Shown here piece by piece: positions 21,415-32,798 of a stretch of 64,000 bases of DNA (position 1 is its first letter; the number at the start of each line of letters is the position of its first letter). The stretch lies in the NCBI GenBank assembly GCA_035772405.1, contig JAYKKM010000428.1:1773001-1837000 (forward strand). Reading direction: 5' to 3'. The notes under the pieces are model-generated. The model was given only the letters and a program-made list of their open reading frames with translations, was not told the origin of the DNA and searched no databases. The position numbers and the translations under genes were made by a program. Source of the stretch: Chrysogorgia sp. JL179-B06. Taxonomy: Eukaryota > Cnidaria > Anthozoa > Scleralcyonacea > Chrysogorgiidae.

Positions 21415-24400
21415 ATAGGCGTTCAGTTTCCCTATGTAAATTGCACTTGTTAGGCATCTTTTTCGGTTTCTGAGTCAGTTTGCATGTCTCGCATTCGTTT
21501 TGACAACTCTATTTTTTTACTCCATTGCCATTACTCCATTACCATTTTACTCCATTACTCATTATATATACTTCAACCGTTCCCCCCATACTTATATTTT
21601 CAATATTTCAAAGATATTCTTCAAAATATCAATTTATATGGATGGCATAGATTTTAGGTGCACTGGTTGCTATGGTCTTTTTTCGCACACAATTTAGGCT
21701 CTGGGACGCATGCGCTAAATGTAATTTAGGCTAGCGGTAAAAAAAGACAATGTTGGTCAGTGGTACTTGAAGTCTAGTGTCAGCGGAATCTGAGCTTGAC
21801 ATGTGCGCGCGCAGTTCGTGGCTTGTTTAGATGTTTGCGCTCGGGTTTGCGTGCGCTTGACATGGTGATAGCAATTCCAATCTTGGCGTTTATTTTTTAA
21901 TACTTTGGTTTCGGTGTACGCGTATACACAAACGATAATTGGATATGTTGCATATTAATCAATTTTTACAATAGAAATATCACAATATATTGAACTTATA
22001 TATATTAAATTTTTACAATAGAAATATTGAATGAGCAGTCCAAAATGAAAATTGTTTTTGGTTGTAAATTTTGCCCCTAGTCACCCGTATATCTGCAGGA
22101 TTTAGACCAGAATCTGATCAGGCCATATTTGGTGGTTTCGCGTGCATGTTCTCTTGAGATTGGCAGCCATGCATTTCTAACGAAGAAACACTAGTCGCAT
22201 GGGATGAAACTTGGATGAACATCGTTTTAAAAGCATTTTTGTTGCCGTTTGCAAAAAGGCAATGCATTCATTTGTGTATCTTTCAGTATCGCGACTTATC
22301 AAAAATTGATGGGGGCGGCATTATTAGTTTATATTGTCTTATTTTAATGATCTCTTGTGGTGAATTTTAGAATTCTCGGTTTTACGTTATAATCGCGCCA
22401 CAACGTCATTCGTCACGTGCATAAGGCTGAGCCAGCTGCTGCTGCAATATACCCTTTTGCCCCTTTAGCTACATTTTCTCTAAATTTGGAATGAAAAATT
22501 TGTGGTATTAACTCGTCATAGAAGAAGCGTTCAGTATATGTAGACGAGGTAACTTTCACCATATCTATTCGCGATCGACGAATCGTATTATATCATGACT
22601 AAACCGAGCAATATCTTGGCCCATATCCATATGTAACGTCGTTATGGCTATATAGTTTGCTATATTCAGGTTTTCTGTGGTCAACCCAAGAACATTCTGA
22701 CCTCTAATTTGATAGTATTTTCCCTCTGTGTCAATTAGTTTACGAAATATGTAATTACTGTGAAAGACAGCTGCATCGACATAAATTTAAAAATGCCGTA
22801 TATTTATATAAATGGACACAAACATGCATGAAGAGGATTGCAGCGGGAGAAAATTGCAATTTTCAATACGAAGAATTCTGTCAAAATAAGACCTTTAGCT
22901 TTGACGAAGAACGGCTATGTGAAACAGCCATCGTTACACTCTTAAAACAAGGTGTGCTAATGGTGTGTTACATAACACACAGGATGTGTTATAGTAACAC
23001 ACCATTACACATGCAGGACCGTTTTCAAAAAACATTGAGGTTATTAGTGTCTCCTTTTAAGACTGTCGTGTGTTGCCGTGTTCCACTTGATAACAGGAAT
23101 GTTCTGTGCATTTAAAAGCGCCGATAAACAGAGTCAGCAGAAACAGAGAAAGCCGCCTATCGGGTTGATTGACAATTTAAAGCGTTTCAGCAATTTTACT
23201 CATCAGCGAACTCATTAATTCTGAGGGAGAAAAAAGAACACTTGACGTTGTTGTCATCTAAAGTCAAGAAGCACTCTCGAAAAAGTTTGGGGGGAGGGAT
23301 TAGTAATAATCATGGTAATAATATTAATAATGGTCTTTATTGCATAAGATAAAAATACATATCTTGTGTTACAGGTATAATATACATAGTAAGCAAACAA
23401 CGAAAATTACAATTAGACTGTAGCGTAAAGTAAACCAACAAACATACACACGGCGCGTCTCGATATGGTGAGGCAATCATTATGCAGGTGCCATGCAACT
23501 GTCATTCGTTTATTACATATGCTCTGACAACATCTTTCATTATCCTAAATACACATGGAAATTGGAATGCTTGCTTGCTGTAACTGGCATAGGAATCACT
23601 TTGCAGACGTTCCTATCTTTTGAATCTGCCAGCCAACTAGATAAAGTCTATATGGCGCTACACCTACTGCAATCAAACCCAACTTGCTTTTTGTGAGAGC
23701 TTCCTACGAACGTTTTGCCGATAAAATATGTCGCAAAGCATGCATGACGTTATAGGGAATTGTTTTTACATATTAACAGACAAGATAATTATATAAATAA
23801 TCTTTGTCTTCAATGAAACGGTAATATCGCTGAATCGCTGTCATATCATACATGTTTTATTTTCATTCCAAACATTTTTATTCGTATAGGTAATAGTATG
23901 ATTTCGAGTGCAATTTGGAAAAAACACGAGTTAATAAGACTACTATCAAAATAGCACGAGTCCAAAGGAGCAGTGCTATTTGAGGTCTTTGAAAAACTCA
24001 CGTGTTTAGCTCACGAGTCACAATAATATACAGGAAAATGTTCGAGATTGTGATAACAGATTTTTGCACTGCGATAACAAGTTTTTGCACTGTAATAACA
24101 TATTTTTGCACTTGTAAATTTTGGGATTAACTGCACTCGAATCAGCCAATCACAGTCGAGAAACATTTTCCTGTATATTATTCCCCTAGATAAAAATCTT
24201 CACCACCCACCTTGTTACCTCTCAGGTCTAAAATTGCTAATGACGCCCCCCCCCCGTAAATTCAGTGAATTGAACCTAATCGAACCTTTAGCTTTACTCT
24301 CACTCGTGAGATATTGATTTTGCCCCATTGTGTAATATCTCCTTTTTTATCTGATTTGAAAGAAGAGCTGAGTCAGAGAAACAATGCGCGAAATTCTGTT

Positions 24401-24601
24401 TTGTATTAATTTAGTGTGCTTAAGATTCCATGACAATTGTAACCGGACAATTCACTATGCAATAAATACAATATACGTTTTAATTTTACAATGTTGTTTT
24501 CTGGACGATTTATTAAACACAGTGATTCAATGCAATGCATATTACAAGTGTTATTTGTTTTTTAAACAAATAGTTTATTCATGACTTTCTCTGCAAGATC
24601 T
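21415..24601. other. Intergenic DNA between the two host genes
   Basis: The 3' ends and regulatory DNA between the adenylyl cyclase 5' end and the CFAP210 3' end should lie here. A small palindrome around GTGTTACATAACACAC (22970-22995) is present. No protein or RNA gene is recognised. AATAAA-type signals downstream of the CFAP210 stop codon occur on the minus strand but cannot be ranked. Confidence 0.5.
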
Positions 24602-24961
24602 TCACCAATTGAAGCCAAGTCGCTTGAACGAGTGACCAGGTCTTCCTAGAATTTTACTACGAGCGGCACTCTCTTGAGAATAGTTCGGCATCTGAACTCC
24701 GGTACCGTCACAGACTAAATAACTTGGACGATATCCACTCCTTCCCTCGAATCGCGGACCACGCCCTCCTCCTGGGCCCTCATTGGCTGCTTCGATTAGT
24801 GGAAAGTGATTACCACTTGGATCTTTCATTTTTTGTTCACTTAATACCTTTGTGGCGTATCCTTGAAAATAGGCTTCTTCGTCAGCCACGAGTTTCTCGT
24901 TTTCATGGTCAAACTGTAAACCTTCTTTAACTTGAACTTTCTTGTGATCGTGTTTTTCGTT
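24602..24961 (-). CDS. CFAP210: CFAP210 (CCDC173)-like last exon
   Basis: The exon has acceptor GTTTGTAG and encodes 119 residues plus TGA: a charged helical start (NEKHDHKKVQVK), then ADEEAYFQGYATKVLSEQ and a glycine-rich tail, GPGGGRGPRFEGRSGYRPSY, with GVQMPNY and a final SFKRLGFNW. The GGGRGP..EGR.G.RPSY pattern with a following V..GTGVQMP matches my memory of the CFAP210 C-terminus. CFAP210 is a microtubule inner protein of motile cilia with a trichohyalin-plectin-homology coiled coil. The preceding exon is almost 24 kb away (48867-48929), and the intron between them contains the Polinton. Confidence 0.85.
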   Translation of the reverse strand, partial: NEKHDHKKVQVKEGLQFDHENEKLVADEEAYFQGYATKVLSEQKMKDPSGNHFPLIEAANEGPGGGRGPRFEGRSGYRPSYLVCDGTGVQMPNYSQESAARSKILGRPGHSFKRLGFNW

Positions 24962-25032
24962 CTACAAACAGATCGGATCACTTAACATTAATAATAGAAC
25001 AAACTTTTAAAACTGAAAGATCAATATTTTCT

Positions 25033-27347
25033 ATAGCACGATTCAGAGCCGGATCAGCATATTAGAATATAGCACGATCCAGAGCCGGATTAGCATATTA
25101 AAATATAGCACGATCCAGAGCCGGATTAGCATATTATAATATAGCACGATCCAAAGCCGGATTAGCATATTGGAATATAGCACGATCCAGAGCGAGATTA
25201 GCATATTAGAATATAACACGATCCAGAGCAAGATTAGCATATTAGAATATAGCACGATCCAGAGCCGGATTAGCATATTAGAATATAGCATGATCCAGAG
25301 CCGGATTAGTATATTAGAATATAGCACGATCCAGAGCGAGATTAGCATATTAGAATATAACACGATCCAGAGCCGGATTAGCATATTAGAATATAGCACG
25401 ATCCAGAGCGGGATTAGCATATTAGAATATAGCACGATCCAGAGCCAGATTAGCATATTACAATATAGCACGATCCAGAGCCGGATTAGCATATTAGAAT
25501 ATAACACGATGCAGAGCCAGATTAGCATATTACAATATAGCACGATCCAGAGCCAGATTAGCATATTATTAGAATATAGCACGATCCAGAGCCGGATTAG
25601 CATGTTACAATATAGCACGATCCAGAGCCGGATTAGCATATTAGAATATAGCACAAACAGAGCCAGATTAGCATATTACAATATAGCACGATCCAGAGCC
25701 AGATTAGCATATTACAATATAGCACGATCCAGAGCCGGATTAGCATATTAGAATAGCCGGATTAGCATATTAGAATATAGCACAAACAGAGCCAGATTAG
25801 CATATTAGAATATAACACGATCCAGAGCTGGATTAGCATATTAGAATATAGCACGATCCAGAGCTGGATTAGCATTTAGAATATAGCACGATCCAGAGCC
25901 GGATTAGCATATTAGAATATAGCACGATCCAGAGCCAGATTAGCATATTAGAATATAGCACGATCCAGAGCTGGATTAGCATATTAGAATATAGCACGAT
26001 TCAGAGCCAGATTAGCATATTAGAATATAGCACGATCCAGAGCCAGATTAGCATATTAGAATATAACACGATCCAGAGCCGGATTAGCATATTAGAATAT
26101 AGCACGATCCAGAGCTGGATTAGCATATTAGAATATAGCACGATCCAGAGCTGGATTAGCATATTAGAATATAGCATGATCCAGAGCCGGATTAGCATAT
26201 TAGAATATAGCACGATCCAGAGCCGGATTAGCATATTAGAATATAACACGATCCAGAGCTGGATTAGCATATTAGAATATAGCACGATCCAGAGCGAGAT
26301 TAGCATATTAGAATATAGCACGATCCAGAGCGAGATTAGCATATTAGAATATAACACGATTCAGAGCCGGATTAGCATATTAGAATATAGCACGATTCAG
26401 AGCGAGATTAGCATATTAGAATATAACACGATGCAGAGCCGGATTAGCATATTAGAATATAGCATGATTCGGAGCCGGATTAGCATATTAGAATATAGCA
26501 CGATCCAGAGCGGGATTAGCATATTAGAATATAGCACGATCCAGAGCCGGATTAGCATATTAGAATATAGCACGATTCAGAGCCAGATTAGCATATTAGA
26601 ATATAGCACAATCCAGAACAGGATTAGCGTATTAGAATATAGCACGATCCAGAGCCGGATTAGCATATTAGAATATAGCACGATTCGGAGCCAGATTAGC
26701 ATATTAGAATATAACACGATCCAGAGCCGGATTAGCATATTAGAATATAACACGATCCAGAGCCGGATTAGTATATTAGAATATAGCACGATCCAGAGCC
26801 GGATTAGCATATTAGAATATAGCACGATCCAGAGCCGGATTAGTATATTAGAATATAGCACGATCCAGAGCCGCATTAGCATATTAGAATATAGCACGAT
26901 CCAGAGCCAGATTAGCATATTAGAATATAGCACGATCCAGAGCGGGATTAGCATATTAGAATATAGCACGATCCAGAGCCAGATTAGCATATTAGAATAT
27001 AGCACGATCCAGAGCCAGATTAGCATATTAGAATATAGCACGATCCAGAGCCAGATTAGCATATTAGAATATAGCACGATCCAGAGCGGGATTAGCATAT
27101 TAGAATATAGCACGATCCAGAGCCAGATTAGCATATTAGAATATAGCATGATCCAGAGCGAGATTAGCATATTAGAATATAGCACGATCCAGAGCCAGAT
27201 TAGCATATTAGAATATAGCACGATCCAGAGCCAGATTAGCATATTAGAATATAGCACGATCCAGAGCCAGATTAGCATATTAGAATATAGCACGATCCAG
27301 AGCCGGATTAGCATATTAGAATATAACACGATCCAGAGCCGGATTAA
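25033..27347. repeat. 36-bp minisatellite, about 64 units, open on both strands
   Basis: The unit GATTAGCATATTAGAATATA plus GCACGATCCAGAGCCG is repeated for 2.3 kb. Because 36 is a multiple of 3 and no stop falls in certain frames, both strands show long open frames: plus strand EYSTIQSRISIL repeats of up to 406 codons and minus strand LIRLWIVLYSNM repeats of up to 250 codons. Variation concentrates at the CCGGA/CCAGA/CGAGA/CGGGA position. It begins about 70 bp upstream of the CFAP210 last-exon acceptor, inside the intron. I see no reason to call it coding. Confidence 0.95.
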
Positions 27348-27378
27348 GGATATGTTGGGCCTGGAGCTGCGCGCGGAG

Positions 27379-27435
27379 ACATTAGGGCCTATATAGGGGG
27401 CCTATATAGGGGGCCTATATAGGGGGCCTATATAG
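27379..27435. repeat. Short tandem GGGGGCCTATATA repeat
   Basis: Three to four 13-bp units, each partly palindromic, follow the 36-bp array. Confidence 0.85.
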
Positions 27436-29249
27436 ATCGTTTTCGATCGTTATATAGTATATATATATATATAAAGCTGTCTTTTTTTCATGTTTCACAG
27501 ATCAGTGTTGTAAACATCTGTCGACAGTTGCAATTGATACAAGACTTTTATGAAAGTACGCTTACTCGCTAAGACCTTATTTTGGGTTAATGGGGCCTAT
27601 TTTTCTCCACGGCCTGGAGCTGCCGTCCCATCCGTTCCCGCCATAATCCGGCACTGGCACCATCTATACAGTGCGTAGACGCTGACACATTAAAATTATA
27701 AAATGAAGTTGTAAATTTCATGCAGAACCTTTGGTCGATGAACTTTTCAACATACAATTACATTAAAGTGACTATATCATTTTATATAGGCAATTTTTTA
27801 TAGGTTTATAATCTTTGGCACTTTCTGATAGAAATTGTTTAATATTATCATCACCTAAAGTTTCACGTATAGTCAATTTATCACGTTCTGTGACCTCTTC
27901 CCGCAAGCACTAGTCTTCTGGATGATCTTTTTTTAGTATATTAGTATTAAGGTTAGTATTAAAAACCCATTACGCGGGGGGTTAGAAACCCCATTAGGCG
28001 AGGGTTAGGATCTAAGTTGTTTTGGAGTTAGCAGTTCTATGATGTATTTCATCATACAGGCATGTCCGATGATATGAGAGCAGTACAATCTCTCATTTCG
28101 TCTCACCTCTCGCGGATACTAAAAAAGAACGTCCAGAAAACGATTGCTTGCGGGAATGGGTCACTGCAGAACGCCTGGGATAAATTGACTACCAAAGTTT
28201 CATCTTGATCCCTTTTATCCCTGCTATGAAGTGATATCAACACAGGGACACACAAAGACATTGCACAATGATTCAACAGTGAAATACGAAGAGTGTTGAG
28301 TGGATTTTTTCTAAACAAGTCTGTTTGAAATTCACAGGAAACTCTCTTCGGAGCAAGCCCATTTAAACATTTAAAAGTTATTAAAATGTCTTTAAAGTTA
28401 ACAGTTTCTTTAACAAATAGTCAATGCAGGTGACGCGCAATATAGGTGTGATATGGCTCAGGCTAGGACATGAGAGCAAGGTCCATAACAGTGAGGCCCT
28501 TACTCTCACTCTGACTTCCGCTTCTCCAGCTTTTTCTAAGGGCCCTTACCGCCAGAAAACCGCACTTTCCGTCACCCACAATTTATCCACAAAGATTGCG
28601 TGACTTATTAATATATGTATATAAGCGCCATGATATGGCCAAATTGGAGTCCGCCACTTCTTATTCTTGATGAGAAATTTTGCACGAGTTGCGGTTTCTT
28701 AATGTTCAAATTAAGTGTTAGCCCAAACGGTAGAACGAGAAAATAGTTTGCTTAATACAAGGGCATTCTAACAATCGTATTTAAAGTTTCATGCTTTTGT
28801 GTTTTACTAAATATTTCATGTTGTGAATGATGTTCTTAGTTATGGCATGCTATTTATAGAGCGTCACGCAATCTCCAGAGATTCAAAAGGCATGTGCACG
28901 CATCATGGCGGCCATGTTGATGTACCTAACATAAGAAGCTAATTAAAAATATATTGTTGAGGTACCATGAGGAGCTGCACCGTCGAAAGAATGCACTTTT
29001 GGTGGATTCAATCCACGTTTCTCCGGAAACCAGTCAGCCTAATTCCATTACGAATTAACGCCAAATGCTGTCATCATTTCATGAATTTAATTACTTTTTA
29101 CCTGCTGCACAGCAGGATCTGACAAAAATAGCTAAGTATATATTGTTATTTATTAACTAGGAGTAATCAAAGATTATGTAATTGCGTTCGACGCATGTGG
29201 ACCAGTAATGGCGAAAGAAGATTGGTAATTATGCTGTAACGAATTATGA
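27436..29249. other. CFAP210 intron, no gene seen
   Basis: AT-rich intronic DNA with fragments of dispersed repeats, including a degenerate TTAGG-containing stretch near 27950-28020 and a CTAAAAAAGAACGTCCAGAA motif shared with about 63525. No protein-coding exon is recognised. Confidence 0.5.
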
Positions 29250-29254
29250 ATTTT

Positions 29255-29826
29255 CAAGTAACTAAACTATAATTAATAGCGTTGAATTAAATGTAAAAAG
29301 GACCGAATGATTATCAAGATGCTTTTAACTTCAACTGATTAAGGAAAGATGACAACATCTTCAAAATCTGCCAGCAAAAGATGAAACATCTTTCTGACAC
29401 AAGAGTTTCCGTCAAAATATCTAAATAATCAGCTTACTATATAGTTCTTTCAAGTAAACTATAATTAATAGCGTTGAATTAAATGTAAAAATGACCGAAT
29501 GATTATCAAGATGCTTTTAACTTCAACTGATTAAGGAAAGATGACAACATCTTCAAAATCTGCCAGCAAAAGATGAAACATCTTTCTGACACAAGAGTTT
29601 CCGTCAAAATATCTAAATAATCAGCTTACTATATAGTTCTTTCAAGTAAACTATAATTAATAGCGTTGAATTTAATGTAAAAATGACCGAATGATTATCA
29701 AGATGCTTTTAACTTCAACTGATTAAGGAAAGATGACAACATCTTCAAAATCTGCCAGCAAAAGATGAAACATCTTTCTGACACAAGAGTTTCCGTCAAA
29801 ATATCTAAATAATCAGCTTACTATAT
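29255..29826. repeat. 192-bp direct repeat, three copies, adjoining the Polinton
   Basis: Three almost identical units start at the AAACTATAATTAATAGCGTT motif near 29264, 29456 and 29648, a 192-bp period. Differences are single bases. The last copy ends about 25 bp before the Polinton target duplication. Confidence 0.93.
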
Positions 29827-29848
29827 TGTTTTTTGTTAAATGATTAGC

Positions 29849-29854
29849 CTTAGG
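29849..29854. repeat. Polinton target site duplication, left
   Basis: CTTAGG directly precedes the 5'-AG terminus and is repeated at 46280-46285. Six bases is the canonical Polinton duplication length. Confidence 0.92.
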
Positions 29855-29955
29855 AGTAGTATAGAAAGTGGGGCTACCAGCACATTTTTCAATTTTTCGT
29901 GCTTCGCAACTAAAATTGGAAAATTTGTGCTGTTACCACCACTTTCGAGACTACT
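29855..29955. repeat. Left Polinton terminus: 101-bp palindrome
   Basis: The outer end AGTAGTATAGAAAGTGG is mirrored at 29939-29955 by CCACTTTCGAGACTACT, so the terminus can fold back on itself. The inner arm has CTC where the outer has TATA-like bases and GTGGTGGTAACAGCACA where the outer has GTGGGGCTACCAGCACA. Positions 29855-29879 match the right outer end exactly. Confidence 0.9.
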
Positions 29956-29973
29956 AAAACGATACGAAATAAA

Positions 29974-30297
29974 TTAGACTCTAAAACCATCACACGCGTT
30001 TCCCAAAATAGTTTTTCGAGTATTAGTACGTAGAAGCTGCAATTCTCTGTCGTGACTGGTCATCCTTTCCCCAAGTGTTTTTCGAGTGTTAGTACGTAGA
30101 AGCTGCAACTCTCTGTCGTGGCTAGTCATCCTTTCCCCGAGTACAGTATGTTTAAACCTCTCGTCTAGTTCCTCACGTTCTACACTACTCTTAGTGAAGA
30201 GTTGTCGTTTGATCTCTCTAACCTGGTAGATAAATAACAACTCTTTGTTTAGTCTCACTGTCTTTTCCTCCACTGACTCCTGACGTTCTACACTCAT
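29974..30297 (-). CDS. Polinton hypothetical protein with 22-aa duplication
   Basis: 107 residues from an ATG at 30297. The protein is charged and predicted mostly helical (MSVERQESVEEKTVRLNKEL). It contains a tandem duplication of a 22-residue unit starting LGERMTSHDRELQLL, encoded by a 66-bp DNA duplication with only a few silent or conservative differences. No known domain is recognised. It is the outermost gene of the left block, ending 18 bp from the terminal palindrome. A role in virion or genome handling would be guesswork. Confidence 0.65.
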   Translation of the reverse strand: MSVERQESVEEKTVRLNKELLFIYQVREIKRQLFTKSSVEREELDERFKHTVLGERMTSHDRELQLLRTNTRKTLGERMTSHDRELQLLRTNTRKTILGNACDGFRV

Positions 30298-30346
30298 TAA
30301 GTTAGTGTATACTCATGTCTTTAGGTCGTTTTGTAAATTATTGTAA

Positions 30347-30895
30347 TTAGATAGCACTGTCTCCTTCGTTCGGTGGTTTCCCCTCAGGGGTTTCCTCTCT
30401 AGCCATGTGGCTAAATACGTGTTTACTAGTTGTCAGTCCACCCGATAACAACCCTAAACAAGGGAGGTAGGGGGATACGTATGATATAAACTTCTCTACG
30501 TCTCTTTTAAGTAGTTGGTCAGTAATCAACTCTTTTTCGAGCTTTTCAGGTGATTCAATAGCGTTGAACCCTCCTAACGCGTGGGCGAACTTACTTATTA
30601 AAAGATCACATAGGAACGCGTTCGCTTTCTCCATTCTTTTTACCTCCCATTCTTCATAGATCTTGTTGATAACTTTAGATGAGGCCTTTTTGATATAGGC
30701 GACGGATTGGTCTATCTCACCGTCTTCTGAGAGTCTTTTTAGTTCGTTTCGTTTATTGTCTACGTCAGTTTGCGGAGTGTTGTCAACTTGTGGTGTATCG
30801 ATTTGTGGTTCGTCGATCACTTCCTGTTCTGCTTCTTGTATGTCTTCGATGAGTTCGTCAATTGTCTCAGGATTTTTTGTCTTACGTCTTGGCAT
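30347..30895 (-). CDS. Polinton hypothetical protein, acidic N-terminus
   Basis: 182 residues from the ATG at 30895. It opens with a short basic stretch (MPRRKTKN) and a very acidic, glutamine/aspartate-rich region to about residue 50. A helical region follows (AFLCDLLISKFAHALGGFNA) and a weakly hydrophobic YLPCLGLLSGGLTT. I do not recognise the family. The start is preceded by the motif CGTATAATATA (30900-30910), shared with other genes of this element. The 5' end lies about 15 bp past the end of the ATPase frame (30882), with a short overlap, as in compact viral gene blocks. Confidence 0.75.
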   Translation of the reverse strand: MPRRKTKNPETIDELIEDIQEAEQEVIDEPQIDTPQVDNTPQTDVDNKRNELKRLSEDGEIDQSVAYIKKASSKVINKIYEEWEVKRMEKANAFLCDLLISKFAHALGGFNAIESPEKLEKELITDQLLKRDVEKFISYVSPYLPCLGLLSGGLTTSKHVFSHMAREETPEGKPPNEGDSAI

Positions 30896-31521
30896 GTCCT
30901 ATATTATACGACGTGTTTTGTTTTCGCGGAATAACTATTTCGTATGAGTATGGATGCCTTAGAAGTATCTCCAATCTTGCGTACTCGTTGTCTTTCAACT
31001 GTTTTATTATTTTCTGAATTTCCACTTTATCGACTCCGTTAAGATAATCGTCTACGATAATTTTCATATCGTTTCTGTTAGGGTTGTAGAATGTCACTAA
31101 CTTTGAGATGTTCTCACGATATGGTTTACTAATTGAGGTTAGTTGTTGTGTTATGACTATTATGGATAGGTTGTAGTGTCTAGCGCTAAAGGCTAGTTTA
31201 ACTAGTTTCGCTTGTTCTGTTTTTGACGTCCTGCCCACCAGCACAATCATCTAATATTATTAGTGAATTGGTGCCTTTATAAGTGTCAGTCATATATTTG
31301 AGGACTACGTTGACCTTATCTTGCTCACACTGAATAGTGATAAAGTCTGGGTCTCTCAAGTATTTCCACTCTGTGTACGTTTTGTTCCATTCAAATGTTG
31401 GACATATAAGAATGATGAAATCGAAGTGATTCGTGTAGTCTTTCTCTATCATATCCAAGAGGTAGTGCGTTTTACCGCAGGCTGTCATACCAACAATCAG
31501 CATGTTAAAAGGTGTTTTCAT
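30882..31521 (-). pseudogene. Polinton packaging ATPase (FtsK/HerA, A32-like), one frame break
   Basis: The first frame (31521-31198) has Walker A GMTACGKT at residues 11-18 and Walker B SLIILDDC near residues 87-93. The second frame (31250-30882) continues with LAFSARHYNLSIIVITQQL, containing the conserved sensor-like TQQ, then PYRENISKLVTFYNP and the C-terminal tail. The two frames overlap near 31198-31250 and differ by one nucleotide, in a G-rich stretch just after Walker B. The protein powers DNA packaging into capsids in Polintons, virophages and large DNA viruses. Either this copy is inactivated or the break is a sequencing error; length and motif order are otherwise normal. Confidence 0.9.
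30900..30910 (-). promoter_or_regulatory. Start-proximal AT motif
   Basis: CGTATAATATA, read on the minus strand, ends 4 bp before the ATG at 30895. It is nearly identical to the motif before 40336. Confidence 0.5.
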
Positions 31522-31536
31522 ATAGAATACTATATG
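31522..31536 (-). promoter_or_regulatory. Start-proximal AT motif
   Basis: CATATAGTATTCTAT on the minus strand directly abuts the ATPase ATG at 31521. Confidence 0.45.
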
Positions 31537-31537
31537 T

Positions 31538-32778
31538 TTAGTACTGGATTGATTGTAGATCGTTGTTGATGAGGTTTACGAGACCGTCGGAGAGCACGAA
31601 TATTCTACACATGACGTTCGCTGCTGTGGCTTCTTTAGTGATTTCCATCAGTATTCCTGACTGGGTGTTCACGATCTTCTTTCCAGTTGCAACCTTATCG
31701 TTGTCTTCGATAGACCTAAGGTCAATAACCAAAGCGAAACCGTCTTTGTAAAACTTTTGGACAGTCATATAGTCGTAGTCTAGTACTCTAGTTGTCCGAA
31801 CAACCTTTTCGCTTCTCCCCAGAGTCTTGATTTCGGTATTCCTTGACTGTAGACCATGTTCGGTACACCTTCTATGGTGAGTTTGATTGACTCTATGTTT
31901 GGATAGATGAACTCTTCACTATCAGTTATTGTTTTGTTTGTGAAGAGTAGAACGACAGTTTTCATCGATTTTCTCGGCAGGTTAATATTCTCGTTTACGA
32001 GTGTGATTCCTTTATCCCACTCCACAGTCTTCATTAGTGTGACGTGTTCGTATGATAGAGACCTACCGGACGCGTATAGAGATGATATTTCATCAGCAAT
32101 CTCTTGATTCTCGATAGTTTCGTACTCCAACTCAAGGTTCTCTAACGTATAGCCAGCCACAGCTGATCCAGATTGAGCCACCATAATATCAGACGCTTTA
32201 GGGAGTGTGATTATATACCTGAAATTGTTGTTCATGTTGTATGGTGCGTATAGACCATGATCTTCTAGAATCTTGTCGATTCGAATCTTTTGTTTAGTGT
32301 CATGGATGGAGAACATCAGACCATCACTAACTTTTTGTGTGTCTCCACTGGCTGCGCCACTGTCGTCCTTCGAGATTAGCTTTCGAAGGTTCTCGTTTGC
32401 TATACCATATTCAACCATCTGGTCTCGCTCACTGTTAGGTTTCCAGAGGTCTTTGTACGTACCGATGACGCTTTCACCACTGTTGTCGTACACAGTCTCA
32501 CCTGCTAGTTTTACCACCAGTCTCTCAAGTAGTAGTCTCGAAAGGTTGTTAAGAAACCATGATTTCACGTTCGAACTCTTAAAGTCGAATAGAAGATGGA
32601 GACTAGAGGGTACCAAACAAGTGTTACCCTTTGTTTTCGGGATGTCGATGTACAACTCTTCCCCTGGATTGGCTTTGTTGGGGTTTAGCGTTACAACGTG
32701 ACGGGTTCTTGTGCCTTTGATAGAAGATATTCCACGACGTCTATATCCAGGAAGTAACTCTCTCTCGTTAGTGTTCAT
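31538..32778 (-). pseudogene. Polinton major capsid protein (double jelly-roll), one frame break
   Basis: The main frame (32778-31780, 332 residues, ATG start) contains NPGEELYIDIPKT, LLFDFKSSNVKSWFLNNLSR, ENLELEYETI, and a C-terminal IESIKLTIEGVPNMVYSQGI. The second frame (31768-31538, open upstream to at least the 31780s) has KFYKDGFALVIDLRSIEDN, then NTQSGILMEI and a final CRIFVLSDGLVNLINN. This resembles the end of Polinton major capsid proteins, whose second jelly-roll is known to finish in this way. The two frames meet near 31770-31800 and are offset by one base. The protein forms hexameric capsomers in the predicted icosahedral virion. Reading the short frame as the capsid C-terminus is my inference; it could be an independent small gene since it has its own ATG. 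Confidence 0.75.
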
Positions 32779-32780
32779 AC

Positions 32781-32791
32781 TATATTATAAC
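32781..32791 (-). promoter_or_regulatory. Start-proximal AT motif
   Basis: GTTATAATATA on the minus strand ends 2 bp before the major capsid ATG at 32778. Confidence 0.5.
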
Positions 32792-32798
32792 ACATGTT

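Noticed and set aside
25170..27396. Long open frames of 193-406 codons in the 36-bp repeat
   Set aside because: They arise because the unit length is divisible by three and contains no stop in two frames; they occur on both strands and lie in an intron.
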